Shown here in pieces: positions 15,837 to 24,277 of a stretch of 64,000 nucleotides of DNA. How positions within the stretch are numbered: position 1 is the stretch's first letter; the number at the start of each line of letters is the position of its first letter. The position numbers and the translations under genes were made by a program. The stretch is from Mucilaginibacter sp. (lineage in GTDB: Bacteria; Bacteroidota; Bacteroidia; Sphingobacteriales; Sphingobacteriaceae). The notes under the pieces were generated by a model that worked only from the letters and a program-made list of their open reading frames with translations, did not search any database and was not told the origin of the DNA. Location: assembly GCF_025359345.1 (NCBI RefSeq), contig NZ_JANYGQ010000026.1, positions 310,001-374,000 of the forward strand, in the 5' to 3' direction.

Positions 15837-17264
15837 ATGAGATACCTGTTTGCCGTTTTTCTTTTTGTGTTGATGATACCCTGCTACGGCCAAAATACCG
15901 ATAGCCTTAAAAAGGCAGCGGCCGGTAATAATCCTGCGCAAAAAAGATTGGCAGCTTTGACTCAGCTTGGCGCCCTATATGAAAATAAAGGTCAATACCG
16001 CGAGGCACTGAATTATTTCCGCCAGGCATTTGATATCCGCGACTCGCTCGACATCGTTAAAAAGTCAAAAGAAAGCTCGATAGAAGCTTATAGTCGTGGT
16101 TTCGTAAGCGATGTGATGGCGGGTATGCAAGGTAAAAGTGAATCGGAACAGGATATTTTAAAAACCATCGACAATAAAAAATCATTGAACGATACCCTGG
16201 CCCTCAGTATAAATTATTTTAACCTGGGGATATTGTATAAAGGCAAAAAGGAATATGCCAAATCATTAGCTGCCCTGCAAAATAGCTTTCAATATGCCGA
16301 CCAAATAAAATACGCCGAACTGGAAAGCAGCGCACTTAACGAGTTGGCTGACTTGTACGAACGCATGGGCGATTACCACCAATCGGTGGCGTATTTTAAA
16401 AAACATATGGCCCTGAACAGTGCCGTTTACAACAGTCGCAACTCGAAAAATATTGATGAGCTGCAAACCAAGTACGAGATTACCCAGCGAGAAGACCGTA
16501 TACTGCAGCAGCAGTTTGAAATATCGCGCCGTAACTATTGGATGGCTGGAATATCGATTATTTTGGTGCTGATATTGCTGCTGGGCTACATTTATTATAA
16601 GCAAACCAAGCTTAAGCAAAGCAACATTGCGATGCAGGCAATTATCGACACTGAAGAAAAAGAACGCAAACGCATTGCACAGGACCTGCACGACAGCGTA
16701 AGCCAAACCATTACCGCCGCCAAAATAAACCTCACCGTTATTGGCGCCGAGCTGCCATTTGTAAACGATGAGCAGCGCAAACGCTACCAAAAAGCCATTA
16801 ATCTTGTAAACGATGGCTTTAAGGAAGTACGGACCATATCGCACAATATGATGCCCTGGGCGTTGCACGAAACCGGCCTTGCGATGGTGATAAAGCAATT
16901 TGTTGAAAACATTGAGACGGATGCCATCAGCATAAATTTTTTTAGTCGAGGCATTGATGAGCACTTTGACGATACCATTGAAACTATACTTTACCGCGTA
17001 TTGCAGGAGTGCGTAAACAATGTAATGAAGCACGCTCAGGCCACCCGGATCGATATTTCGATAATAAAAGAGGACGGAAATATCAGCATGACCATTGAAG
17101 ATAACGGCAAAGGCTTCAACACCGCCGACCCCGACAAATACTGCGGCATGGGCCTAAACAACATGCAAAACCGCATAGGCTATTTAAAAGGAAAAATTGA
17201 ACTGGATTCGCATGAGGGGAGGGGCACGCTGGTTTCGGTTTATGTGCCTTTGGGTGGCAAATAG
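15837..17264 (+). CDS. TPR-containing sensor histidine kinase (HisKA_3 type)
   Basis: The protein has 475 residues. Residues 1-18 are a signal peptide. Residues about 35-200 hold tetratricopeptide repeats (A-L-T-Q-L-G-A-L-Y-E-N-K-G; F-N-L-G-I-L-Y-K-G-K; N-E-L-A-D-L-Y-E-R-M-G), placed in the periplasm. A coiled coil leads to a membrane helix at about 234-254. The HisKA_3 domain has R-I-A-Q-D-L-H-D-S (His285) and the ATPase domain has E-C-V-N-N-V-M-K-H-A and D-N-G-K-G-F with G-M-G-L-N-N-M. This is the NarX-like class that pairs with LuxR-type regulators, and such a regulator is the convergent neighbour. The signal is unknown. Confidence 0.9.
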   Translation: MRYLFAVFLFVLMIPCYGQNTDSLKKAAAGNNPAQKRLAALTQLGALYENKGQYREALNYFRQAFDIRDSLDIVKKSKESSIEAYSRGFVSDVMAGMQGKSESEQDILKTIDNKKSLNDTLALSINYFNLGILYKGKKEYAKSLAALQNSFQYADQIKYAELESSALNELADLYERMGDYHQSVAYFKKHMALNSAVYNSRNSKNIDELQTKYEITQREDRILQQQFEISRRNYWMAGISIILVLILLLGYIYYKQTKLKQSNIAMQAIIDTEEKERKRIAQDLHDSVSQTITAAKINLTVIGAELPFVNDEQRKRYQKAINLVNDGFKEVRTISHNMMPWALHETGLAMVIKQFVENIETDAISINFFSRGIDEHFDDTIETILYRVLQECVNNVMKHAQATRIDISIIKEDGNISMTIEDNGKGFNTADPDKYCGMGLNNMQNRIGYLKGKIELDSHEGRGTLVSVYVPLGGK

Positions 17265-17265
17265 T

Positions 17266-17901
17266 CTACAAATTATACTGCAGCATAAACTTCGTTAACT
17301 CCACCGGGTTTTTCAAATTCAATTTTTGCATTATGTTTTTGCGGTGGGTTTCCACGGTGTAAATGCTCAGGTGAAGGTGGTCGGCCATTTGCTGGTTGGT
17401 GTAGTTTTGTTTGATGAACTGTAAAAGCTCCAGTTCGCGCTTGGTAAGCTGAAACTGTTTTAAAAATTCATCATCGTCATCAAACCCGGTGTTTTTTACC
17501 GGCTGCTTATATGGAAAGCATGATTGCCCTTGCGCCACCAGCCGCATTACCTGTAACAGTTCGTTTTTTTCGGCATTTTTAAACAGGTAACCATTGGCGC
17601 CGCCTGCCTTGGCCTTTTCAATTAAATGCTCCTCGTTATAAGTAGATAACATTATCACTTTTATTTTAGGGTAGATGGCTTTTACCTGTTTTAAAACTTC
17701 AAACCCATTTAGTCCCGGCATATTTATATCAAGCAGCAGCAGGTTTGGGGTATGGTTGTGCAGCAAGCTTAATACTTCGCGGCCGTTGATGGCAATTTCC
17801 ATGATATGTATATCCGGCTCGTTTTGCAGTAAAGAACACAAGCCATTTATAAACAAAGTATGGTCATCAGCAATAATAACCGATAGCTTTTCATCTGTCA
17901 T
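17266..17901 (-). CDS. LuxR/NarL-type response regulator
   Basis: The protein has 211 residues. The receiver domain (1-120) has D12-D13, phosphoacceptor D58 in L-L-L-L-D-I-N-M-P-G and Lys in G-Y-L-F-K-N. The C-terminal LuxR helix-turn-helix (about 145-211) shows L-T-K-R-E-L-E-L-L-Q-F-I-K and V-E-T-H-R-K-N-I-M-Q-K-L. It is the likely partner of the kinase at 15837. Its stop codon lies one base from the kinase stop, on the opposite strand, so the pair is convergent and not an operon. Confidence 0.9.
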   Translation of the reverse strand: MTDEKLSVIIADDHTLFINGLCSLLQNEPDIHIMEIAINGREVLSLLHNHTPNLLLLDINMPGLNGFEVLKQVKAIYPKIKVIMLSTYNEEHLIEKAKAGGANGYLFKNAEKNELLQVMRLVAQGQSCFPYKQPVKNTGFDDDDEFLKQFQLTKRELELLQFIKQNYTNQQMADHLHLSIYTVETHRKNIMQKLNLKNPVELTKFMLQYNL

Positions 17902-18121
17902 ATCTATAATAATTAATTACCTGTAAAGCTACGCCCAATCATCAACCTCAAAAATACCAACTGCTTTGTATTGTGTGCTTTACGCAACCGCCCTAAAATT
18001 GTGATGTTAAAAGTAAACAAACAGGCCATGAAAAACAGCATTTATTTAACCCCTGTGTAAAGCAGCGCCACCCTGAATATATAAACCGCTAACGCATTTT
18101 AATATTTAAATACGCACTACC

Positions 18122-18865
18122 ATGAAACCTATAACTTCATCAGTTATCATAATGCTTTGCACATTTGCTTTTGCCACACAAAGCATTGCACAAAAATTAG
18201 CAAGCCAGGTTAAGCCAACAATCAAGCAGGCAAATTCTTCTGAAAATAATGCAGGCACCGTCCCACAATTTGTTGCGCCCATATCAATTCAGGTGCTGCT
18301 TGGCAGTCAGGGCATAGGGGTCGATGTTAAATACGGACTGATGTCCAAATTATCGGGCAGGTTTGGGTTTGGCATTATCCCGGTAACAGCAAATAATCTT
18401 TTCAGCTTCTCGTCATTCCCAGTACAGAGCCAGGCATCGGCAAGGTTTTCGAATATCCATTTATTGGCCGATTATACACCGTTCAATACCCAACGAATCC
18501 GTTTGGTTGGCGGGGCAGCCTACCTTATAAAAGGCAGTGCACTGGTAACTGTAGCGCCATCCGGCACCAACCAGTTTGGCAGTCAAACCCTAACCAGCGA
18601 CCAAATAGGCTCGGTAACTGCCAGGGCAAATTGGCAGGGTATCGCGCCCTACCTTGGTGTTGCGTTTTTCAACAGTTTCCCCAACCGCATGTTTAATATC
18701 AACCTCGATTTAGGCACCTATTACATAGCCAGCCCCGGCACCTCGTTTACCGGTACTAAACTTTTGGCCAATAACAATGTAAATGCCGCCCAGTTTAACA
18801 AAAACATGCAGGGCTACTGCTGGTTGCCCGTTGTTCAGCTCAACTTCAATTTCAGGATCAAATAA
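18122..18865 (+). CDS. Putative outer-membrane beta-barrel protein
   Basis: The protein has 247 residues with a signal peptide (residues 1-24, ending S-I-A-Q). The rest alternates short hydrophobic and polar stretches with glycines, as in small OMP beta-barrels, and ends in L-N-F-N-F-R-I-K. I do not recognise a named family. The lipoprotein gene follows after 13 bp, so the two are very likely cotranscribed and may work together at the cell surface. Confidence 0.7.
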   Translation: MKPITSSVIIMLCTFAFATQSIAQKLASQVKPTIKQANSSENNAGTVPQFVAPISIQVLLGSQGIGVDVKYGLMSKLSGRFGFGIIPVTANNLFSFSSFPVQSQASARFSNIHLLADYTPFNTQRIRLVGGAAYLIKGSALVTVAPSGTNQFGSQTLTSDQIGSVTARANWQGIAPYLGVAFFNSFPNRMFNINLDLGTYYIASPGTSFTGTKLLANNNVNAAQFNKNMQGYCWLPVVQLNFNFRIK

Positions 18866-18878
18866 ATCAATCACTATC

Positions 18879-20663
18879 ATGAAAAAGACAATACCTACAA
18901 ACTCCAGAAAAACTTCCGAAAGCACCATTAATTTGCTGGTAGCGCTATTTATTGCCATTATCCTGCTATTTGTGCTGTTTGCCGCCAACAGCTGCAAAAA
19001 ACCTACTGAAAACATAAAACTGGTGGTAAACGAAAGCGACCTCGCCAAAGCGCCCGTGCTGCTGCATTTTGCCAACGCCAACAATGAATCAAACAATCAG
19101 CCCGGCGATTTTGACGTAAAAATAAGCGGCCGCGACGCTGCCATGGTACAAATTGACGGCGGTGCCACATCGGGTTTTAAGGCGTCGCATGGCTTTTTGC
19201 CGCTATCGCTTACTACCAATGCAGCACCGTCACCATCGGCGCCGGTTACGTTTAATGTATCGGCACAAATTCCCGGTTTTGCACCCGTTACCCAAACTAT
19301 CACCATAACAAAAGATACCGCCACCATTGTTGATATCGGCGCTGTTGAGTACGCCAACCCGCCACAAGGTACCGGCGTTTTGGTACATCAGTCCGCTTTA
19401 AGCAATGGCGTGTCAAACGGCACGCAGCTAACCATACCGGCTGGTGTGGGTATGGTTGAGTCGGCACGGGTAAACATACAGGATGGAACCCAAATGCTGG
19501 ATGCCGATAACCAACCTATCAGCGCATCAGAACTCACATCGGGCATTGTTAACTACAGCGCCACTTCGCCAACCTCGTATGGCGCATTTCCCGGCGGCTT
19601 CAGCCCAACTAACGTTATTGGTGCCGATGGCAAGCAGGTTAACGATGGTTTCCCCATCAATTTTGTTTCGGCAGGCTTGTTATCAATAAAAATGACTGCC
19701 GGTGGTACTCCGGTAAGGCATTTTTCGAAACCGTTGCAGGTATGGATGAAACTTAACCCTAATACTACCAACTTTACAACCGGCGCCAACATAAAAGCCG
19801 GCGATACCGTGCCGCTATGGAGCCTTGACGAAGAAACCGGACAATGGAAAAGCGAGGGCGATGTAACTATTGCCAACGATGGCGGTAACCTGGTGGCCCG
19901 CTTTGAAACCAGCCACCTGTGCTGCTTTAACCTGGACTGGAGCTGGGCAGTATATGGGCATCCTTATGGCACCTGCTTTCATCCGCTGGTGGTGCGCATA
20001 CATTGCGGGGCAGGTAACAGCGGAATATATGATGTAACTATTTGCACCCCTAATAACCAGTACCTGGCAGGAGCCCACGGCGAGTTTGTGCACGATGGAG
20101 ATGTAGTAGTATTCCCCAGCGTGCCTGATATTGCGCAGTGCAAGGTCGTTATCAGTAATTTTAACCTGTACCTTAACCCGCGCCTGCCCATACTGGCCCA
20201 AACCGGGTTGTTTAACCCCTGCGGCCAGGGCTCAATCGATCTTAATTTTGGTGCGCCTGCCCCGCCGTCATTTATTAACGTAACGCTTAACATCAGCGGG
20301 CATTGCAGCAACAAAAACATCAACCTGTTGCCATCCGGCTGGTTTTACCTGTACGATGCCGGTGCAGCCGCCCTTCACCAATACCCATGGACCTATGCCT
20401 ACGTTTACAACGGCATAATAAAGTATGCATTTGGCACAGGTATAACCGGCAGCAACGGCCAATACAGTATTAAACTGCTAAGCGGCGACCGATATTACAT
20501 GTATGCCTACAACAGCTTTGAGTGGTACCAGTCGCCGTTGTTTACACTGGCGCCGAGGGACTTTAAGTTTCCATCGGTGGCGGGTATAAATGGCAGCGCC
20601 ACGTACAATGCTGCTACCAACACAATAAATATAAGCGCCACGTTTAGCGTACATTGCAGGTAA
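18879..20663 (+). CDS. Large surface protein with carboxypeptidase-regulatory/CILP-like repeats
   Basis: The protein has 594 residues from the ATG at 18879; a longer frame upstream overlaps the previous gene and is not likely used. Near the N-terminus a hydrophobic helix ends in N-S-C-K-K, a possible lipobox with an unusually long lead of about 20 residues before the helix. The segment W-S-L-D-E-E-T-G-Q-W-K-S-E-G resembles the extracellular domain shared by FAM171 and CILP-like proteins. The C-terminal half is Cys-containing and rich in aromatic residues. Role unknown; probably cell-surface adhesion or structure. It is followed by a terminator. Confidence 0.7.
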   Translation: MKKTIPTNSRKTSESTINLLVALFIAIILLFVLFAANSCKKPTENIKLVVNESDLAKAPVLLHFANANNESNNQPGDFDVKISGRDAAMVQIDGGATSGFKASHGFLPLSLTTNAAPSPSAPVTFNVSAQIPGFAPVTQTITITKDTATIVDIGAVEYANPPQGTGVLVHQSALSNGVSNGTQLTIPAGVGMVESARVNIQDGTQMLDADNQPISASELTSGIVNYSATSPTSYGAFPGGFSPTNVIGADGKQVNDGFPINFVSAGLLSIKMTAGGTPVRHFSKPLQVWMKLNPNTTNFTTGANIKAGDTVPLWSLDEETGQWKSEGDVTIANDGGNLVARFETSHLCCFNLDWSWAVYGHPYGTCFHPLVVRIHCGAGNSGIYDVTICTPNNQYLAGAHGEFVHDGDVVVFPSVPDIAQCKVVISNFNLYLNPRLPILAQTGLFNPCGQGSIDLNFGAPAPPSFINVTLNISGHCSNKNINLLPSGWFYLYDAGAAALHQYPWTYAYVYNGIIKYAFGTGITGSNGQYSIKLLSGDRYYMYAYNSFEWYQSPLFTLAPRDFKFPSVAGINGSATYNAATNTINISATFSVHCR

Positions 20664-20731
20664 AAGATAGTTTTTTAAGATGAGTTGATTCTCTTTAATG
20701 GGATTAATACTACCAAGGTAAAAACAAGTTG

Positions 20732-20763
20732 CCCCGCAGACAGAAGTGTGTGCGGGGTTTTTT
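20732..20763 (+). terminator. Intrinsic terminator
   Basis: CCCCGCA (20732-20738) pairs with TGCGGGG (20751-20757), followed by six T residues. Confidence 0.85.
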
Positions 20764-20791
20764 ATGAGAGGATTGTCCGAAAGAGGCCCAA

Positions 20792-21481
20792 CTACTTTGT
20801 AAAATGCTTGTGATTACGTTTCCAATACCAGGCAATAAACCCCCATTTGGTATCGGTGTAATCGTTTACGATGTCGGATTTAAAAGTTTTGAGTAGCTTC
20901 CTGTCCTTATTGTTAACGGTGTAAACCGAAATGCGGTTTTCTTTTGGGTTATTGCTGCAATCCTGGCAATTTATATTGCCAATGCGGACTGTTTTAAAGT
21001 TCTCTATTTTGAAAAGGTCGCTGTCCCAGTCGGCATCGGCACAACCACTGTGATGGTAGGAGTAATACATATTGGTGTGTTTTATCCGTATTGCATCTGG
21101 ATAGTTATCAAAGGCTTTTACCAGCCTTAAATTTTTGGAGCGTTTATCGTACAGTAATAAATCGGCGATGCCCGGGGTGTTTGAAATGTAACTTATCTGC
21201 AGATCCTTGTAGCCGTCGCCATTAAAATCAGCAAACTCAAATCCAACAAAGCCAGCCGCATTTTGACGAAATAGTATTTTGCCGCCAGGCCCTTTAATAT
21301 AGACGTTATAGCCTGTTGTGTACATAGCTGTATAATGGACTCCGTTTATGCTTGCTTTGGCAATTTCAGCAACGGTGTCTGCTGTATTCAAAAGCCTTTT
21401 TGCTCTGTGTGTAGCAGGAATTGGATAAGCGATGGCAGCACCAAGTAGGCCCGGAAACAGTAGCGTGAAAAGGCGTTTCAT
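20792..21481 (-). CDS. Secreted protein with one FG-GAP/VCBS-like calcium motif
   Basis: The protein has 229 residues with a signal peptide. The motif D-F-N-G-D-G-Y-K-D-L (about residues 89-98) is the calcium-binding loop of FG-GAP/VCBS repeats, here present once rather than in the usual series. A Cys-rich stretch follows (G-C-A-D-A-D; C-Q-D-C). It resembles small XAC2610-like secreted proteins. Function unknown. Confidence 0.6.
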   Translation of the reverse strand: MKRLFTLLFPGLLGAAIAYPIPATHRAKRLLNTADTVAEIAKASINGVHYTAMYTTGYNVYIKGPGGKILFRQNAAGFVGFEFADFNGDGYKDLQISYISNTPGIADLLLYDKRSKNLRLVKAFDNYPDAIRIKHTNMYYSYHHSGCADADWDSDLFKIENFKTVRIGNINCQDCSNNPKENRISVYTVNNKDRKLLKTFKSDIVNDYTDTKWGFIAWYWKRNHKHFTK

Positions 21482-21673
21482 TTACGGCGATAGTTTTGTT
21501 TAAAGATATTTAATTGGCAATGGAAATAATACCGTTTGAATGGAATTATTTATTACGTTGCAAGCAGATGCGGACGTCCATCTTGACCACCACTTCGTTA
21601 GCCGAATTTACCATTTGGTAAGCGCCTCTGCTTTAAAACGCCGCAACTTTGCAGTGACAAAAAATTAAAGCAA

Positions 21674-22417
21674 ATGGATATTTCAATAAAATTCAATCAA
21701 TCATTAAAAAATAAGAGGGTAATTATATTAGGCGGCAGTTCGGGCATAGGGCTGGCTACCGCGAACGCAACGGCTGCTGAGGGCGCGAACGTGGTAATAG
21801 TATCTGGCAATCAAAGCAGGATAGACAGCGCATTGAAAGAACTTCCGCATGGCAGCACAGGTTTTGCTGTCGATTTAAGCAAGGAAGAACAAATCAAACA
21901 ATTTTTTGAATCCGCCGGCAAGTTCGACCACCTGGTGTACACTGCCGGCGAAAACCTTACACTGCACACCATTAACGATACCGACATTGACGAAGCGCGT
22001 ACGTTTTTCAACATACGTTATTGGGGAGCTTTTGCCGCTGTTAAATACGGCGCACCCAACATCAATGCAGGTGGAGCGATATCATTAATCAGTGGAACCG
22101 CCAGCTTACGTCCGGGTGCCGGATGGTCTGTTGCATCGAGCATTTGTGGCGCAATGGAAGGGTTTGTTAGGGCAATGGCTGTTGAGCTGGCGCCGATTCG
22201 TGTTAATTCGGTGGTTCCGGGTGTAATCAAAACAAATCTTTGGGGCGGCATGTCCGAAGCAGACCGCGAAGGCCTTTTCAAATCTCAGTCGGAAGCGCTG
22301 TTGTTAAAGCGTGTCGGGGAAGCCGAAGACGTAGCGCTTGCCTTTGTTTACCTCATGAAACAACAATTCGCTACAGGTCAAAATATTGTTATTGATGGTG
22401 GAGCGGTGCTGGTTTAG
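21674..22417 (+). CDS. SDR-family oxidoreductase
   Basis: The protein has 247 residues. The NAD(P) site is G-G-S-S-G-I-G (about residues 20-26). The catalytic Ser is probably in S-L-I-S-G-T-A-S, but the usual Y-x-x-x-K is replaced: the segment after it reads W-S-V-A-S-S-I-C-G-A, so neither the Tyr nor the Lys is in place. The C-terminal G-Q-N-I-V-I-D-G-G-A is typical. The missing catalytic Tyr is a real oddity and may mean altered chemistry. The last 29 bp overlap the convergent GH130 gene. Confidence 0.8.
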   Translation: MDISIKFNQSLKNKRVIILGGSSGIGLATANATAAEGANVVIVSGNQSRIDSALKELPHGSTGFAVDLSKEEQIKQFFESAGKFDHLVYTAGENLTLHTINDTDIDEARTFFNIRYWGAFAAVKYGAPNINAGGAISLISGTASLRPGAGWSVASSICGAMEGFVRAMAVELAPIRVNSVVPGVIKTNLWGGMSEADREGLFKSQSEALLLKRVGEAEDVALAFVYLMKQQFATGQNIVIDGGAVLV

Positions 22418-23420
22418 AGTTTGCAATAGAAATTAACTCATCCATCAACGCCGTTAAACTCACGCTGGCGCAGGCGATTAATTCATCGGCTGCGCCATAA
22501 TAAATATACAGCCTGTCGCCAAATAGGGCCGTACCGGTGGGGAAACAAACATCGTCTACATCGCCTTTTAACTCGTATGGTAGTTCGGGCTTAAACAGGG
22601 GATAGGGTAAACGGGCAATTTCTTTCTGCGGGTTATCCAAATCAAGCAATGCCACGCAGCACGAATACTCGTAGCCTTTAACCATGTCTTTAACACCGTG
22701 GTATATCAGCAGCCAGCCATGTTCTGTTTCAATGGGCGGGCAGCCGGCACCCACGTAGCTTACCTCGTGCGGGTATTTGGGGGCTAATAAAATATGCTTA
22801 TCAAAATGCCGGAAGTATTGCTCCCAAAATACGTTGTTCAACTCGGTTAAGCCGGTAACAGATGTTATTTGGATGTCGGGCTTTATGCGATGCAAAAAGG
22901 TTAGCTTGCCATTTATCCGGCGGGGGAAAAAGACAAAATCTTTATCAGCCAAAATGTTTGCGCCCCGGTTGTAGCGGAGGTATTTTTCGTTTAACACGGG
23001 TTCGTGAGCAGTGAGCCTGTCGAAATCAGCATAGCTTATTTGTGGTACAATGATGCCCTGCCTTTCAAAATTTACCAGGTCGGTTGAGGTTGCCAATGCA
23101 CCAAGTGCGTTTGCGCCGTCAAAAGCTACATAGCTTAAATAATAAACGTCGTCGATTTTAACAATACGCGGGTCTTCCATCCCGTGTTTTTCGTAATCAA
23201 ACTTCGGGGTTAAAAATGGCGTATTGTTTTTTTGTTCGATGGTTAGCGGACCATCCAGCCGGCAATACCCAATGCAGCTTTGGTTGTTATCGTGCACAGC
23301 CCTGTAAAAAAGATGCACCTTATTACCGTCCTGCCAAACAGCAGGGTTAAGTACACTTTCGTTCTCAAAATCAAGACTGGATGTTTGTAATATAATGCCT
23401 TCTTTTTTTACCTCTACCAT
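22389..23420 (-). CDS. Glycoside hydrolase family 130 protein (mannoside phosphorylase-like)
   Basis: The protein has 343 residues, no signal peptide, so cytoplasmic. It has the five-bladed GH130 pattern: F-Y-R-A-V, G-M-E-D-P-R (Asp as the likely proton donor), R-Y-N-R-G-A-N, Y-H-G-V-K and Y-Y-G-A-A-D. Characterised members phosphorolyse or hydrolyse beta-mannosides. It is the last gene of a minus-strand row with a PMM-like HAD gene (14 bp before it), which would suit mannose-phosphate handling. The 3' end overlaps the SDR gene by 29 bp. Confidence 0.87.
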   Translation of the reverse strand: MVEVKKEGIILQTSSLDFENESVLNPAVWQDGNKVHLFYRAVHDNNQSCIGYCRLDGPLTIEQKNNTPFLTPKFDYEKHGMEDPRIVKIDDVYYLSYVAFDGANALGALATSTDLVNFERQGIIVPQISYADFDRLTAHEPVLNEKYLRYNRGANILADKDFVFFPRRINGKLTFLHRIKPDIQITSVTGLTELNNVFWEQYFRHFDKHILLAPKYPHEVSYVGAGCPPIETEHGWLLIYHGVKDMVKGYEYSCCVALLDLDNPQKEIARLPYPLFKPELPYELKGDVDDVCFPTGTALFGDRLYIYYGAADELIACASVSLTALMDELISIANSKPAPLHHQ

Positions 23421-23434
23421 AAATGTTTAGGATG

Positions 23435-24202
23435 TTAAAATCCCTTTTTATATCGCCCGTCGTCAAGGCAGCCTATAATACCTTCAATAATTTTTTTTGT
23501 TTCATCTGCATCTTTTGTACAAACCGAAAACGCGCCCGACTGCTTCGCCGGGTAATCGTTACCGCCGGGAAAAATAGCATCGCCAATAAAAATCATCTCA
23601 CTTATTTTTATATCAAGCACCTGGTGCAGCTTGTGCATGCCATATTTTTTGTCGATGCCCTTTTTGGTGACATCCACAGATGTAGCGCCCCCTAGGTTAA
23701 CCGCAAACTCAGGAATCAGCTTATCCAGGGATTGCTTTATCTTACCTCGTTTTTTAAAATCAGGGTCGTATTTTTTCTTTTCATCCAGCGGCGCCGCCTG
23801 CCCCAAAGCCGAGTAAGTTACCTGGCTGCCCCTGTCCTCAATAGTTGCTCCCCAGGTCTTTGCAGCTTTGTAGCCTGATGTCTCTACCGCTTCTTTTAGC
23901 GACGCAGTAATTTTTTGTTTCTGTGCATCGGTAAAGTTTTCGGAGTAAAGCAGTTTCCAGCTGTTTTTATATTGATAAAACTTGGTTCCACAGGTGGGGA
24001 GTATCGACAGGTTTTTAAGTTTTGTTCCTTTAGGCAAATGAGCAAGTACCTGTTTCTGAAACTGAGGCCAATCGCCGCCTGATATTACGGCCACCTTAGC
24101 AACTGTTAACAGTGCGGCAAGCCGCAGGGCCATATCCTGGTCAATAGCAGCCTTGCTTTCTGCAAGGGTACCATCGAGGTCGAAAACGATTAGTTTCTTC
24201 AT
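23435..24202 (-). CDS. HAD-IIB hydrolase, eukaryotic-type phosphomannomutase-like
   Basis: The protein has 255 residues. Motif I is F-D-L-D-G-T-L. The late segment G-D-A-I-F-P-G-G-N-D-Y and the preceding G-G-A-T-S-V-D-V...D-K-K-Y-G resemble eukaryotic phosphomannomutase and related sugar phosphatases (HAD-IIB). It could interconvert mannose 1- and 6-phosphate, or be a sugar phosphatase. Gap to the GH130 gene is 14 bp, so cotranscription is likely. Confidence 0.8.
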   Translation of the reverse strand: MKKLIVFDLDGTLAESKAAIDQDMALRLAALLTVAKVAVISGGDWPQFQKQVLAHLPKGTKLKNLSILPTCGTKFYQYKNSWKLLYSENFTDAQKQKITASLKEAVETSGYKAAKTWGATIEDRGSQVTYSALGQAAPLDEKKKYDPDFKKRGKIKQSLDKLIPEFAVNLGGATSVDVTKKGIDKKYGMHKLHQVLDIKISEMIFIGDAIFPGGNDYPAKQSGAFSVCTKDADETKKIIEGIIGCLDDGRYKKGF

Positions 24203-24204
24203 CT

Positions 24205-24236
24205 GTTCATTCGTTCACTGGTTCACTAGTTCATTG
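24205..24236. repeat. Four tandem 8-bp words (GTTCAYTN)
   Basis: GTTCATTC, GTTCACTG, GTTCACTA and GTTCATTG follow each other with no gap in the 75-bp space between the aldolase and HAD genes. Similar GTTCAT words occur at 25404-25432 and, inverted, at 25497-25533. Confidence 0.8.
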
Positions 24237-24277
24237 GGTGGATGGCGGGCCAAAAGTTTTCATTCTCTTGGTTCTTA

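Noticed and set aside
16266..17033. 255-residue frame antisense to the histidine kinase
   Set aside because: Lies wholly inside the kinase gene, no domain recognised, no promoter.
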